Shown piece by piece: positions 6,046 through 12,801 of a DNA stretch of 13,160 nt (the first letter of the stretch is position 1; every line of letters begins with the position of its first letter). This DNA is from JBQTHP01 sp052389755 (GTDB lineage: Bacteria; Pseudomonadota; Gammaproteobacteria; Steroidobacterales; Steroidobacteraceae). The DNA is taken from assembly GCA_052389755.1 (NCBI GenBank), contig JBQTHP010000003.1, positions 1 through 13,160 of the forward strand, read 5' to 3'. Position numbers and translations under genes: made by a program. The notes under the pieces are model-generated. The model did not search any database and was not told where the DNA came from. It worked only from the letters and a program-made list of their open reading frames with translations.

Positions 6046-6186
6046 ATGATCCGCAACGCCGTCTTGTTCTGTCTGGGAATGCTGCTCGTCATCGCCGCAG
6101 GATGCTCGCGCGAGGCCGCGGACGAGGCGCAGCAGGCTGCGCAGGAAGCGCAGGCTGCAGCGAGCGAGCCACAGAAGAGCGAATAG
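6046..6186 (+). CDS. Small Ala/Gln-rich lipoprotein, 46 residues
   Basis: The short reading frame encodes MIRNAVLFCLGMLLVIAAGC with the lipid-attachment Cys at 20, then a 26-residue mature chain made mainly of Ala, Glu, Gln and Ser in a heptad-like pattern that should form one amphipathic helix. GAGGAG (6033-6038) stands seven bases before the ATG, a very good site, which is the main reason to believe it at this size. Size and composition recall entericidin-like and Lpp-like small lipoproteins, but similarity is only general. It lies between the hairpin and the convergent beta-barrel gene, whose end is 28 bp away. Confidence 0.75.
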   Translation: MIRNAVLFCLGMLLVIAAGCSREAADEAQQAAQEAQAAASEPQKSE

Positions 6187-6214
6187 TCCCGCGTCGCTCG
6201 CGGAGACTTTATCC

Positions 6215-6808
6215 TCAGTGAAAGCGCATGCGCACGCCGAGACCGAGCGCGTTCATGCCGCCTTGGGCGCCGAGGAGTCCTAGTCCGTCCGAACGGTGAT
6301 GCAGGCGCAGCGAGATCGCCCAGGGCGCGTCGTTCGGTCCGGCAGTCATCTCGACGAACCACGCGACCAGCAATTGCCTGCTCGTCCCTTCGAGCGCTAT
6401 CTCCGTCTTCGGCACCTCGGTCGCGTAGGAGAGACCGAGTCCGAACGCCGCGGAAGTCGCGACCCGATCACTCCAGGGAAATCGGCACCAGCGCGCGACG
6501 ACCGGGATCGCGTTCATTTCCCAGTGGTGCTGACTGCCGAAGTTGTAGACGAGCTGTCCCTCGGCTTCGAGCTGCAACGCGTCGTGCATGGCGCTCGCGT
6601 ACGGCGCAGCAACCGTGCCGGCGACGAGATACGCATCGACGAATCTGCCGCCCGGTTCGGTCAGAACCTTCTGCCACGTGCGTTCGCCGGAGAGCTGCGC
6701 GCCGTAAACCGTGAACACGGGACGCGTGTCGGACGGTGCTGCGGTGTAAGCAGGAAGACTCGCGAGCCAAAGGGCGATGCCGATGCCCGCCACGCGGATG
6801 TGCGACAT
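6215..6808 (-). CDS. Outer-membrane beta-barrel protein, PagL-like candidate
   Basis: The 197-residue protein has a signal peptide (residues 1 to about 24, ending TAA) and a mature part of alternating polar and hydrophobic strands, ending in RMRFH with a penultimate Phe that fits an outer-membrane insertion signal. Near the C-terminus LRLHHRSDGLG (168-178) and MNALGLGVRMRF (185-196) resemble the end of PagL, the lipid A 3-O-deacylase, whose catalytic His-x-Ser would be His171-Ser173 here. I cannot see a matching catalytic Glu, so activity is doubtful. The ATG at 6808 is chosen because the signal peptide starts there and a GGGGGGA run is 10 bases upstream. It lies 28 bp after the serine hydrolase gene and is likely in the same transcript. 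It could also be a barrel of unrelated function. Confidence 0.72.
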   Translation of the reverse strand: MSHIRVAGIGIALWLASLPAYTAAPSDTRPVFTVYGAQLSGERTWQKVLTEPGGRFVDAYLVAGTVAAPYASAMHDALQLEAEGQLVYNFGSQHHWEMNAIPVVARWCRFPWSDRVATSAAFGLGLSYATEVPKTEIALEGTSRQLLVAWFVEMTAGPNDAPWAISLRLHHRSDGLGLLGAQGGMNALGLGVRMRFH

Positions 6809-6836
6809 GTGATCGATTTCCCCCCGGAAACCTGTC

Positions 6837-7655
6837 CTAGCGTTGACTTGACCGCTCCGCAAACGCGCGCAGCGCATCCCGGTAGCTCGCACCGGCTACC
6901 CATGCCAGATCGTTGTGCCCCGCGCCTTGCACCCAGAGTTTCGTTTTCGGTTCGCGAGCCGCATCGAACAACTGGCGTCCCATGCGAAAGGGAATCACCT
7001 CGTCGTCGGTGCCGTGTATGACCAGAACGGGCACCTGCACCTGCCGGATGCGTTCGAGGTTCGGAAACCTGTCGAAGGGAAGAAGGGGAATGCGCGTCAT
7101 CACGCGAAACGCGCTCGTGAAACCGCTCTCGACGATGAGCCCGCCTACGGGGCGCGTCGCCGCGAGATGGAGCGAGGGTCCGGTGCCGACGGATCGGCCG
7201 TGCACGAGGAGCCGGTCGGGTGCGACGCCGAGCTCGCGCGTCGCATAATCGTAGACGGCTTCGATGTCGCGATACGTCGCGCGCTCGCCCGGCGGCCCGC
7301 CCGTCGAGAGTCCGTAGCCCTCATAGTCGAACGCAAGCACCGAGAATCCGCCGTCACGAAGATCGGCGAGATACGAGCGAATGTATCCGAGATCCTCCCC
7401 ATTGCCGTGGCTGAAGAGCAGCGTGTAACGGCTTGCGGGATTCTCGAGGTACAGGACGGCGACGCGACGCTTCTCGTCAACCGCAATCAGGCGCACCGGC
7501 AGACTGGCCGCCGTGTACGTCGATTTCGGCGGCAGGAAGATGAGGCGGTCGGACCAGAAGAATCCGATGCACGCGAGAGATGCGTACGCGAGCACAACGG
7601 CGAACAACAGCGTCTTCAACCGCGGCGTTGTACACGCTCGTCCCCGTGCAGGCAA
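6837..7655 (-). CDS. Membrane-anchored alpha/beta hydrolase, ABHD17/Bem46 type
   Basis: The 272-residue protein begins with a membrane anchor (about 15-33) and continues as an alpha/beta hydrolase. FLPP (40-43), the oxyanion region FSHGNGEDLG (81-90), DYEGYGLS (110-117), the nucleophile elbow HGRSVGTGPS (Ser155), HGTDDEVIP (Asp218) and GAGHND (His247) give a complete catalytic triad and match the Bem46/ABHD13/ABHD17 group. Eukaryotic ABHD17 enzymes remove palmitate from proteins; bacterial members have no agreed substrate. The catalytic part should face the periplasm if the anchor is a signal anchor. The TTG at 7655 has GAGGG eight bases upstream; a TTG at codon 13 is the alternative. It probably forms an operon with the barrel gene downstream, hinting at a lipid or acyl-chain role, which is inference. 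Confidence 0.88.
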   Translation of the reverse strand: MPARGRACTTPRLKTLLFAVVLAYASLACIGFFWSDRLIFLPPKSTYTAASLPVRLIAVDEKRRVAVLYLENPASRYTLLFSHGNGEDLGYIRSYLADLRDGGFSVLAFDYEGYGLSTGGPPGERATYRDIEAVYDYATRELGVAPDRLLVHGRSVGTGPSLHLAATRPVGGLIVESGFTSAFRVMTRIPLLPFDRFPNLERIRQVQVPVLVIHGTDDEVIPFRMGRQLFDAAREPKTKLWVQGAGHNDLAWVAGASYRDALRAFAERSSQR

Positions 7656-7702
7656 CAGGAGTACCCTCGCGGCAGGATCACGACAACCGCAAGGGGGATT
7701 GC

Positions 7703-8296
7703 ATGAACGGGCGTGTCATCGTTGCCGGTATGGTCGGCGGCCTCGTCGTTTTCATCTGGGGCGCAATCTGGCACGCGGTGCTGCCGTTCTCGACCGCCGG
7801 GCTCAAGACGATTCCGAACGAGGAACCCGTGCTCGCCGCGATGCGCGAATCGATGCCGGAGGCCGGCGTGTACATGTTTCCCGGCATCGACATGAGCGGT
7901 GAGCTCACGAAGGAGGAGGAGGAGGCGTGGACGGCGAAAGTGCGCAGCGGACCCTCAGGGTTGATGTCGTACATACCCTCGAGCGGCACGACGATGGGCG
8001 CCGGCACGCTCGGCGCAGAGCTCCTGAGCAACGTGCTGGCCGCGCTGTGTGTCGCGTTCGTGCTGGCGCGCGTCGCGGGCTCGATCCTGCAACGTGCGCT
8101 GGCATCGGCACTCATCGGCCTTGCGGCGTGGCTGTCGATCCTCGTGAGCTTCCGGACCTGGTACAGCTTCTCCGACGCATTCGTGCTGGGCGAGCTCGGG
8201 GATCAGGTCATCGGCTGGCTGCTCGCCGGAATTGCGATGGCATACGTGCTCGCGCGCGCGGAACGGGCCGGACGCGCGCACGCGGCTGCGGCATGA
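7703..8296 (+). CDS. Four-helix integral membrane protein, function unknown
   Basis: The 197-residue product has likely membrane helices at about 5-27, 100-124, 131-150 and 165-185. Between helices 1 and 2 is a soluble segment of about 70 residues with a Glu-rich stretch (68-74) and the motif VYMFPGID (56-63). It is a conserved-looking hypothetical membrane protein; I do not know its function. Helix 1 (AGMVGGLVVFIWG) is similar in style to helix 1 of the protein at 1682-2146, and both end in two closely spaced helices. The ATG at 7703 follows AAGGGGGA with good spacing, and an upstream in-frame extension into the hydrolase promoter is rejected. It is divergent from the hydrolase by 47 bp and convergent with the paraoxonase-like gene by 12 bp. 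Confidence 0.82.
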   Translation: MNGRVIVAGMVGGLVVFIWGAIWHAVLPFSTAGLKTIPNEEPVLAAMRESMPEAGVYMFPGIDMSGELTKEEEEAWTAKVRSGPSGLMSYIPSSGTTMGAGTLGAELLSNVLAALCVAFVLARVAGSILQRALASALIGLAAWLSILVSFRTWYSFSDAFVLGELGDQVIGWLLAGIAMAYVLARAERAGRAHAAAA

Positions 8297-8308
8297 GCCA
8301 GGCTCCTT

Positions 8309-9388
8309 CTAGAGGTTCTCTGGCAGCTCACACAGCAGCGCCTTGTGCTCGGTGAGCGAGCCGATGAGCATCCGCCGGTCGTGCACCGCCGCCACGCTCC
8401 CGGCCGAAATGCCGTTGCCGAGCTCGAGATAGGGGATCGTCACGCGGTCCTCTTTCTCGACCACTGACGTGCGCAGGCGGTAGACCGCAGTCGGCGCAGG
8501 CTTCGTCGCATCGCGAAGGTGCCTGCGGAGCGCGAGCAGCTTCGGATGCGCGGCGATCCACAGGGTGCCGTCCGTGTCGATGTTCAGGTTGTCGGGCGCG
8601 CTGCCGAGCTCGACGATGTTTCGCGGCTCGAGCGCGCCGGTCGCGCTGTCGCGATCGAAAATGCGCAGTCGATTGCCGTCCGTTTCGCTGACGTATACCC
8701 ACAGACCGTGATTGCTGACCGCGATGCCGCCCGCGGACTGAAGTCCCTCGGCAACGACGCGCATCCTCTCGCCGTCGAAATGCGTGACCGTCGAGAGCCC
8801 GCGTCGGAACAGCCGCTCCTGAAGCCGCTCGAACCGGTTCGATGCGCCGGAGTCGTTCGCGACGTAAAACTCCCGCGGTCCGACGGCGACGATCGCATTC
8901 GGGCTCACGAGCAGCGGATCGCGGATCGTCTCGACTGGCGCGAACGCGCCCGTCGCGGATTCTTCGAAGGTCTCGACTGCGTGAGCGCCGCCATCCGGAT
9001 GACTGATGACGAACAGCCGCCGCGGTCCCTGCTCCGGGACGTACAGGCTCAGGCCGTGGGGGCGGAAACCCGCGGGCTCGGTTGCGAGCCCGGGGCGCGG
9101 GCGCGGGTCCGCTACGTTCAGATCGAGCAGAGCGACCGTGCCGTTTCTCGCCTTCCCTTCGGCGACGGCGCGGCGGTCGAGATACGAGAGGTATGCGACG
9201 CCGCGATCGTGATCGATGCGGATGTCTTCGGTGCTCGCCGCGAGCGGCACGGTCGTGCACGTACCGGCGAAGTACGGCTTCAGCGTCTTGAACAGTCCGT
9301 TGTGCTGCAGAAAATCGAAGGCGACGACCGTGACCGCCACGAGCACGGCCGCGAGGACGATGACGACGGGCTTCGTAATCCCCCGCAC
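8309..9388 (-). CDS. Paraoxonase/arylesterase (PON) family protein
   Basis: The 359-residue protein is a six-bladed beta-propeller of the serum paraoxonase family, hydrolases of lactones and aryl esters. An N-terminal anchor (about 6-26) precedes it, as in PON1. Landmarks align along the whole length: Glu54-Asp55 (PON1 Glu53-Asp54), His111 in PHGLS (His115), His130 in SHPD (His134), Asn164 (Asn168), Asp266-Asn267 (Asp269-Asn270), and Cys44 with Cys353 in the places of the PON1 disulfide. Two metal-site positions differ: Asn224 of PON1 is Gly220 and Asp169 is Ala165. The start is GTG at 9388 with GGAG seven bases upstream; a longer frame to 9757 only reads antisense through the transporter gene. 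Acyl-homoserine lactones are a possible substrate by family analogy. It is divergent from the transporter gene. Confidence 0.88.
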   Translation of the reverse strand: MRGITKPVVIVLAAVLVAVTVVAFDFLQHNGLFKTLKPYFAGTCTTVPLAASTEDIRIDHDRGVAYLSYLDRRAVAEGKARNGTVALLDLNVADPRPRPGLATEPAGFRPHGLSLYVPEQGPRRLFVISHPDGGAHAVETFEESATGAFAPVETIRDPLLVSPNAIVAVGPREFYVANDSGASNRFERLQERLFRRGLSTVTHFDGERMRVVAEGLQSAGGIAVSNHGLWVYVSETDGNRLRIFDRDSATGALEPRNIVELGSAPDNLNIDTDGTLWIAAHPKLLALRRHLRDATKPAPTAVYRLRTSVVEKEDRVTIPYLELGNGISAGSVAAVHDRRMLIGSLTEHKALLCELPENL

Positions 9389-9494
9389 CTGGATACTCCG
9401 GAGCGCGCTACACGCAGTGTAAGCCGAAACTGGGGCGGCGGTGCCGCGGAGAGGCATACTCGTTCTCCGGCACGACGCGGATCGGACGGCGGAC

Positions 9495-10796
9495 ATGTAC
9501 TGGATCGAATCAGGAATCATCCTCGGGCTGATTCTGTTGAACGGGTTCTTTGCGGGCTCCGAGCTCGCCATCGTCTCGGCGAAGAAGGGGCGCCTGCGGG
9601 CGCGAGCGGAGCGCGGCGAGGGCGGTGCCCGCCAGGCACTCGCGCTCATGGAGAACCCCACGCGATTCCTTTCGTCGGTCCAGATCGGCATCACTCTCGT
9701 TGGCATCCTTACGGGGATGTATAGCGGCGCCGCACTCGCCGAGGACCTCGCCGTCACGCTGCAGCAGGCGAACTGGTTCGGGCGTTACGCCGAAGAGGTC
9801 GCCTTCGCCGGAGTAGTGCTGATCGTGATGTACGCGAGCTTGATCGTCGGCGAGCTCGTGCCGAAGCGGATTGCTCTTGCACATGCCGAGACGATCGCGA
9901 CGCACGTCGCGACACCGATGATGTGGGTCGCGCGCATCGCCGAGCCGCTCGTGTGGCTCCTGCAGACCTCGACCGAGGCGGTCGCACGCCTCTTGCCGTT
10001 GACGAGCGCGCCGCTGGCGTCCGTCACCGAAGACGACGTTCGCGCGCTGGTCGCGACCGGAGCACAGGAAGGAGTATTCCAGCGCCGCGAGCGGGACATG
10101 ATCGAGGGCGTGCTGCGCCTTGCCGACCGCTCGGTCGAGTCCGTCATGGTGCCGAGCGGCGACATCGTGTGGCTGGACATCAACGAGCCGCTCGAAGAGC
10201 TGTGGCGCGAGGCACGCACCAGCGGTCACGCGCGCTTTCTCGTGTGCGACGGGGAGCTCGATCGCCTGCTCGGCGTCATCACGCTCGCGGACCTCGGTGA
10301 AGCGTTCCGGCAGGGAAGACTCGACCCCCAGCAGCACTTCCGCGCGCCGCTGCACGTGCCGACGTCGGTCTCGCTCCTGCGGCTGCTCGACATCTTCAGG
10401 ACTGCGAGCGTGCACCTCGCGATCGTCACCGACGAGTACGGCGGCATTCACGGCCTTGCGACACCGGCCGACATTTTGAAGGCGATCGCGGGCGAACTGG
10501 GCGATACCGGCAGCCGCGAGGGCGCCGAAGCGCTGCGGCGCGACGACGGCAGCTGGCTCATCGACGGCCATCTCTCCATTCACGAGCTCGAGCAGCGTCT
10601 CGAGCGCCGCGACCTCACGCGCGGCGACGACTATCACACGATCGCGGGCTTCGTCCTCTGGCACCTCGGACGCCTGCCCGTCGCGGGCGAAACCCTGCGA
10701 TGGCGCGATCTCGAGATCGAGATCGTCGACATGGACGGGCCGAAGATCGACAAGCTCCTCGTGAGATCGCGAGCCGCGAATCGGCCGGTCAGCTGA
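9495..10796 (+). CDS. CNNM/CBS/CorC-domain transporter (HlyC/CorC family)
   Basis: The 433-residue inner-membrane protein has the standard three parts. The N-terminal CNNM (DUF21) domain covers about 1-180, with NGFFAGSELAIVS (16-28) and GELVPKRIAL (119-128) and four membrane helices. A pair of CBS domains covers about 215-330, including VTDEYGGIHGLATPADIL (311-328). A C-terminal CorC/HlyC domain covers about 345-425. Relatives include CorC and CNNM-type magnesium/cobalt effluxers and PaeA (YtfL), linked to polyamine export; the CBS pair senses adenine nucleotides in some members. Which ion or amine moves here cannot be read from sequence. The ATG at 9495 starts the first helix directly; an in-frame ATG at 9441 adds 18 polar residues. 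The ribosome site is weak (GGCGG). Its last eight bases overlap the convergent DUF885 gene. Confidence 0.93.
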   Translation: MYWIESGIILGLILLNGFFAGSELAIVSAKKGRLRARAERGEGGARQALALMENPTRFLSSVQIGITLVGILTGMYSGAALAEDLAVTLQQANWFGRYAEEVAFAGVVLIVMYASLIVGELVPKRIALAHAETIATHVATPMMWVARIAEPLVWLLQTSTEAVARLLPLTSAPLASVTEDDVRALVATGAQEGVFQRRERDMIEGVLRLADRSVESVMVPSGDIVWLDINEPLEELWREARTSGHARFLVCDGELDRLLGVITLADLGEAFRQGRLDPQQHFRAPLHVPTSVSLLRLLDIFRTASVHLAIVTDEYGGIHGLATPADILKAIAGELGDTGSREGAEALRRDDGSWLIDGHLSIHELEQRLERRDLTRGDDYHTIAGFVLWHLGRLPVAGETLRWRDLEIEIVDMDGPKIDKLLVRSRAANRPVS

Positions 10797-12624
10797 TCGC
10801 CGCGCGACGCGAGACCCAGTCGTCGAGCACGCGCTCGAGCACGGCGAGCGGCATGGGGCCGGCCGTGAGGCCGGCGTCGTGAAACGCGCGAATGTCGAAT
10901 TTCGCCCCGAGGCGTGATCGCGCATCCTCTCGCAGCGTGACCCAAGTGGTGTGCCCGACCTTGTAGCTCGTCGCCTGGCCCGGGCGGGCGCAGTAGCGCT
11001 CGACCTCGGTGGTCATCGCGGCGGGATGATCTCCGGTGGTCTCGACCATGTAATCGATGGCCTGCTCGCGGCTCCAGCCCTTCACGTGCAGCCCCGTATC
11101 GACGACGCACCGTGCGGCCCGGAAGATCGCCGCCTGCAGCCGGCCGAGCCGACCGAGCGGGTCGCCCTCGTACATTCCCATCTCGTCGCAGAGCTGCTCG
11201 GCGTAGAGCGCCCAGCCTTCCGTGTTGGCGGAGAAGGAGCCGATCTTGCGGATCAGGGGTAGCTCGGACAGCTCGAGAACCAGCGCGAGCTGAAAGTGAT
11301 GACCCGGCGCGGATTCATGGTACGTGAGCGTCGGCAGCGTCCAGCGCGCGAGCTCGGCCGTGTCGCGAAGATTGATGTAGAAGGCGCCCGGCCGTGAGCC
11401 GTCGAGCGCCGGCCGCTGGTAATAGCCGCCCGGGGAACCCACCTCGGTATAAGCGGGAACGCGTCTTACCTCGACCGGCGCTTTGGGGAGCACGCCGAAG
11501 TACCCGGGGAGGCGCGGCTTCAGATCCGCGATGAGACCGTTGCAGTAATCGAGGATCTGCTGGCGGCCCTCATCGGTGTTCGGAAAGAGATACCTGGGGT
11601 CGCGCCCCAGCGCCTGCACGCGCGCGCCTACGGATCCGGCCGTGAGGCCCTGGCTCCGCAGGATTACATCCATCTCCGCTGAGAGCTCCTCGGCCTGCGA
11701 GACGCCGAGCTGGTGGATCTCCTCCGCGCTCATGTCCGTCGTCGTGTATTGCCGCAGCGCGAGCTGATACAACGCGGGACCATCGGGTAGCCGGCGGATG
11801 CCCGCTTCGTGCACCGCGCGTGGACGCAGCTCCACGAGCCCGGCGATCTGCCGATCGAGGGCCGGATAGATTTCGCTCGCAACGATGCGCGCGGCGTCGC
11901 CGCCGTAGCGGGTGTCCAGGCCGATCTTCGACGCGCGCGTCGCGAGCGACGTGCTGAGAATGGATTTGTCCGGCTCCGTTGCGCGCAACGCGCGAATCTG
12001 TTTCAGCGTCTTCTCGAGAATGAAGTCGGGAGGTATCACACCGAGGCTCGCGTCGTGCCGCACGCGCTCGGTTTCCTGATCCACCGTGACGGCGAACCCA
12101 TGGAGCCGGGCGAGGTAGGCATCGGCGTCTTCGCGCGTCTCGATCCGGTGCTGCCGGTCGAGGAAGTCCGGCAGTCCTTCGTAAGCACCCCGAAGCTGCG
12201 TGACGACGTAGGGAGACGCCGTTCCCTCTCCGTAGGCGAAGCGCGCGGAGCGAGCGACGGTTTCCATCTGGAATTCGACGGTGTCGCAGTTCGCGAGCGC
12301 CATGCCGCTGAGCGAGCGGCGATCGAAGGCTCGCAGCCGGCTCAGGCGATCCGCATTCTCCCTGATCGCTTCACGGCGCCGGGCGAGCGATTCGTCGGTC
12401 AGCTTCGACCTCGCCCAGGCGTACTTCCCCTTGTCGAGCCCGAGGCTCGTCAGCTGCTCGGGACGCTTCACGAGAATCTCGTCGACGAACGCATCGAACA
12501 GGCGGTTCAACTGTGCTTCCGGATCGTCGAGCGCAGCGGGGGTCACGTCTGTGGGCCGGGTCGGCGTGCAGGCGACGGCAAAGGAACCTGCGGTGCTGAC
12601 GAGGAACTGGCGGCGGTCGAGCAT
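10789..12624 (-). CDS. DUF885-family zinc peptidase-like lipoprotein, Tat type
   Basis: The 611-residue protein is a member of DUF885, a family of predicted metallopeptidases. The family motif HESAPGHH lies at 436-443 and a downstream glutamate in NTEGWALYAEQL (Glu469) is placed to complete a zinc site; GSPGGYYQRP (396-405) is also typical. The N-terminus reads LDRRQFL followed by a hydrophobic stretch and AVAC, with Cys19 as a lipid site, so it looks like a Tat-exported lipoprotein, folded with its metal before export. Length matches the family (about 550-620). The ATG at 12624 has GGGAG seven bases upstream. It is convergent with the transporter gene, sharing eight bases, and divergent from the DUF1800 lipoprotein. 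Natural substrates of these proteins are not established. Confidence 0.92.
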   Translation of the reverse strand: MLDRRQFLVSTAGSFAVACTPTRPTDVTPAALDDPEAQLNRLFDAFVDEILVKRPEQLTSLGLDKGKYAWARSKLTDESLARRREAIRENADRLSRLRAFDRRSLSGMALANCDTVEFQMETVARSARFAYGEGTASPYVVTQLRGAYEGLPDFLDRQHRIETREDADAYLARLHGFAVTVDQETERVRHDASLGVIPPDFILEKTLKQIRALRATEPDKSILSTSLATRASKIGLDTRYGGDAARIVASEIYPALDRQIAGLVELRPRAVHEAGIRRLPDGPALYQLALRQYTTTDMSAEEIHQLGVSQAEELSAEMDVILRSQGLTAGSVGARVQALGRDPRYLFPNTDEGRQQILDYCNGLIADLKPRLPGYFGVLPKAPVEVRRVPAYTEVGSPGGYYQRPALDGSRPGAFYINLRDTAELARWTLPTLTYHESAPGHHFQLALVLELSELPLIRKIGSFSANTEGWALYAEQLCDEMGMYEGDPLGRLGRLQAAIFRAARCVVDTGLHVKGWSREQAIDYMVETTGDHPAAMTTEVERYCARPGQATSYKVGHTTWVTLREDARSRLGAKFDIRAFHDAGLTAGPMPLAVLERVLDDWVSRRAAIS

Positions 12625-12707
12625 GTTCAGGCTCCCTGGGTAAAAGCATCAACGGGGCGCAAGTCTCACTCAGATGCCAGAATTTCGACAACCCTCAACT
12701 GTGTCAT

Positions 12708-12729
12708 CGCGTCGCTCTCGCGCGACGCG
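12708..12729. promoter_or_regulatory. Inverted repeat in the DUF885/DUF1800 divergent region
   Basis: CGCGTCGC (12708-12715) and GCGACGCG (12722-12729) form an 8-bp dyad with a 6-base spacer. It ends directly against the putative -35 box of the DUF1800 gene (12730). Its inner core, CGTCGC-N6-GCGACG, is the same as in the repeat at 5552-5569. Confidence 0.4.
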
Positions 12730-12758
12730 TGGACACGGTCAACAGCCGGCGCGATAGT
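12730..12758 (+). promoter_or_regulatory. Putative sigma70 promoter of the DUF1800 gene
   Basis: TGGACA (12730-12735, one mismatch to TTGACA) and GATAGT (12753-12758, two mismatches to TATAAT) are exactly 17 bp apart. The predicted start, near 12765, gives a leader of about 37 bases to the ATG at 12802 and includes the strong ribosome site. Confidence 0.4.
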
Positions 12759-12801
12759 GCGTTCATCCCGCACGGGGCCAGATTTCTACTGGGAGGGGGC
12801 C

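Noticed and set aside
6189..6203. Small CCGCG/CGCGG hairpin after the 46-residue lipoprotein, followed by GAGACTTTAT
   Set aside because: Only a 5-bp stem with three T residues; too weak to call a terminator.
9409..9421. TACAC-GCA-GTGTA inverted repeat between the paraoxonase-like and transporter genes
   Set aside because: Five-base arms are expected by chance; no promoter element anchors it.
8519..9724. Long plus-strand open frame opposite the paraoxonase-like gene
   Set aside because: No motif or credible ribosome site; the minus-strand protein aligns with PON1 throughout.
9389..9757. A 123-codon N-terminal extension of the paraoxonase-like protein
   Set aside because: It would lie antisense to the transporter gene, lacks family similarity, and the GTG at 9388 has a proper ribosome site before a membrane anchor.
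9510..10925. Long minus-strand open frame opposite the transporter gene
   Set aside because: Antisense to complete CNNM, CBS and CorC domains, with no motif of its own.
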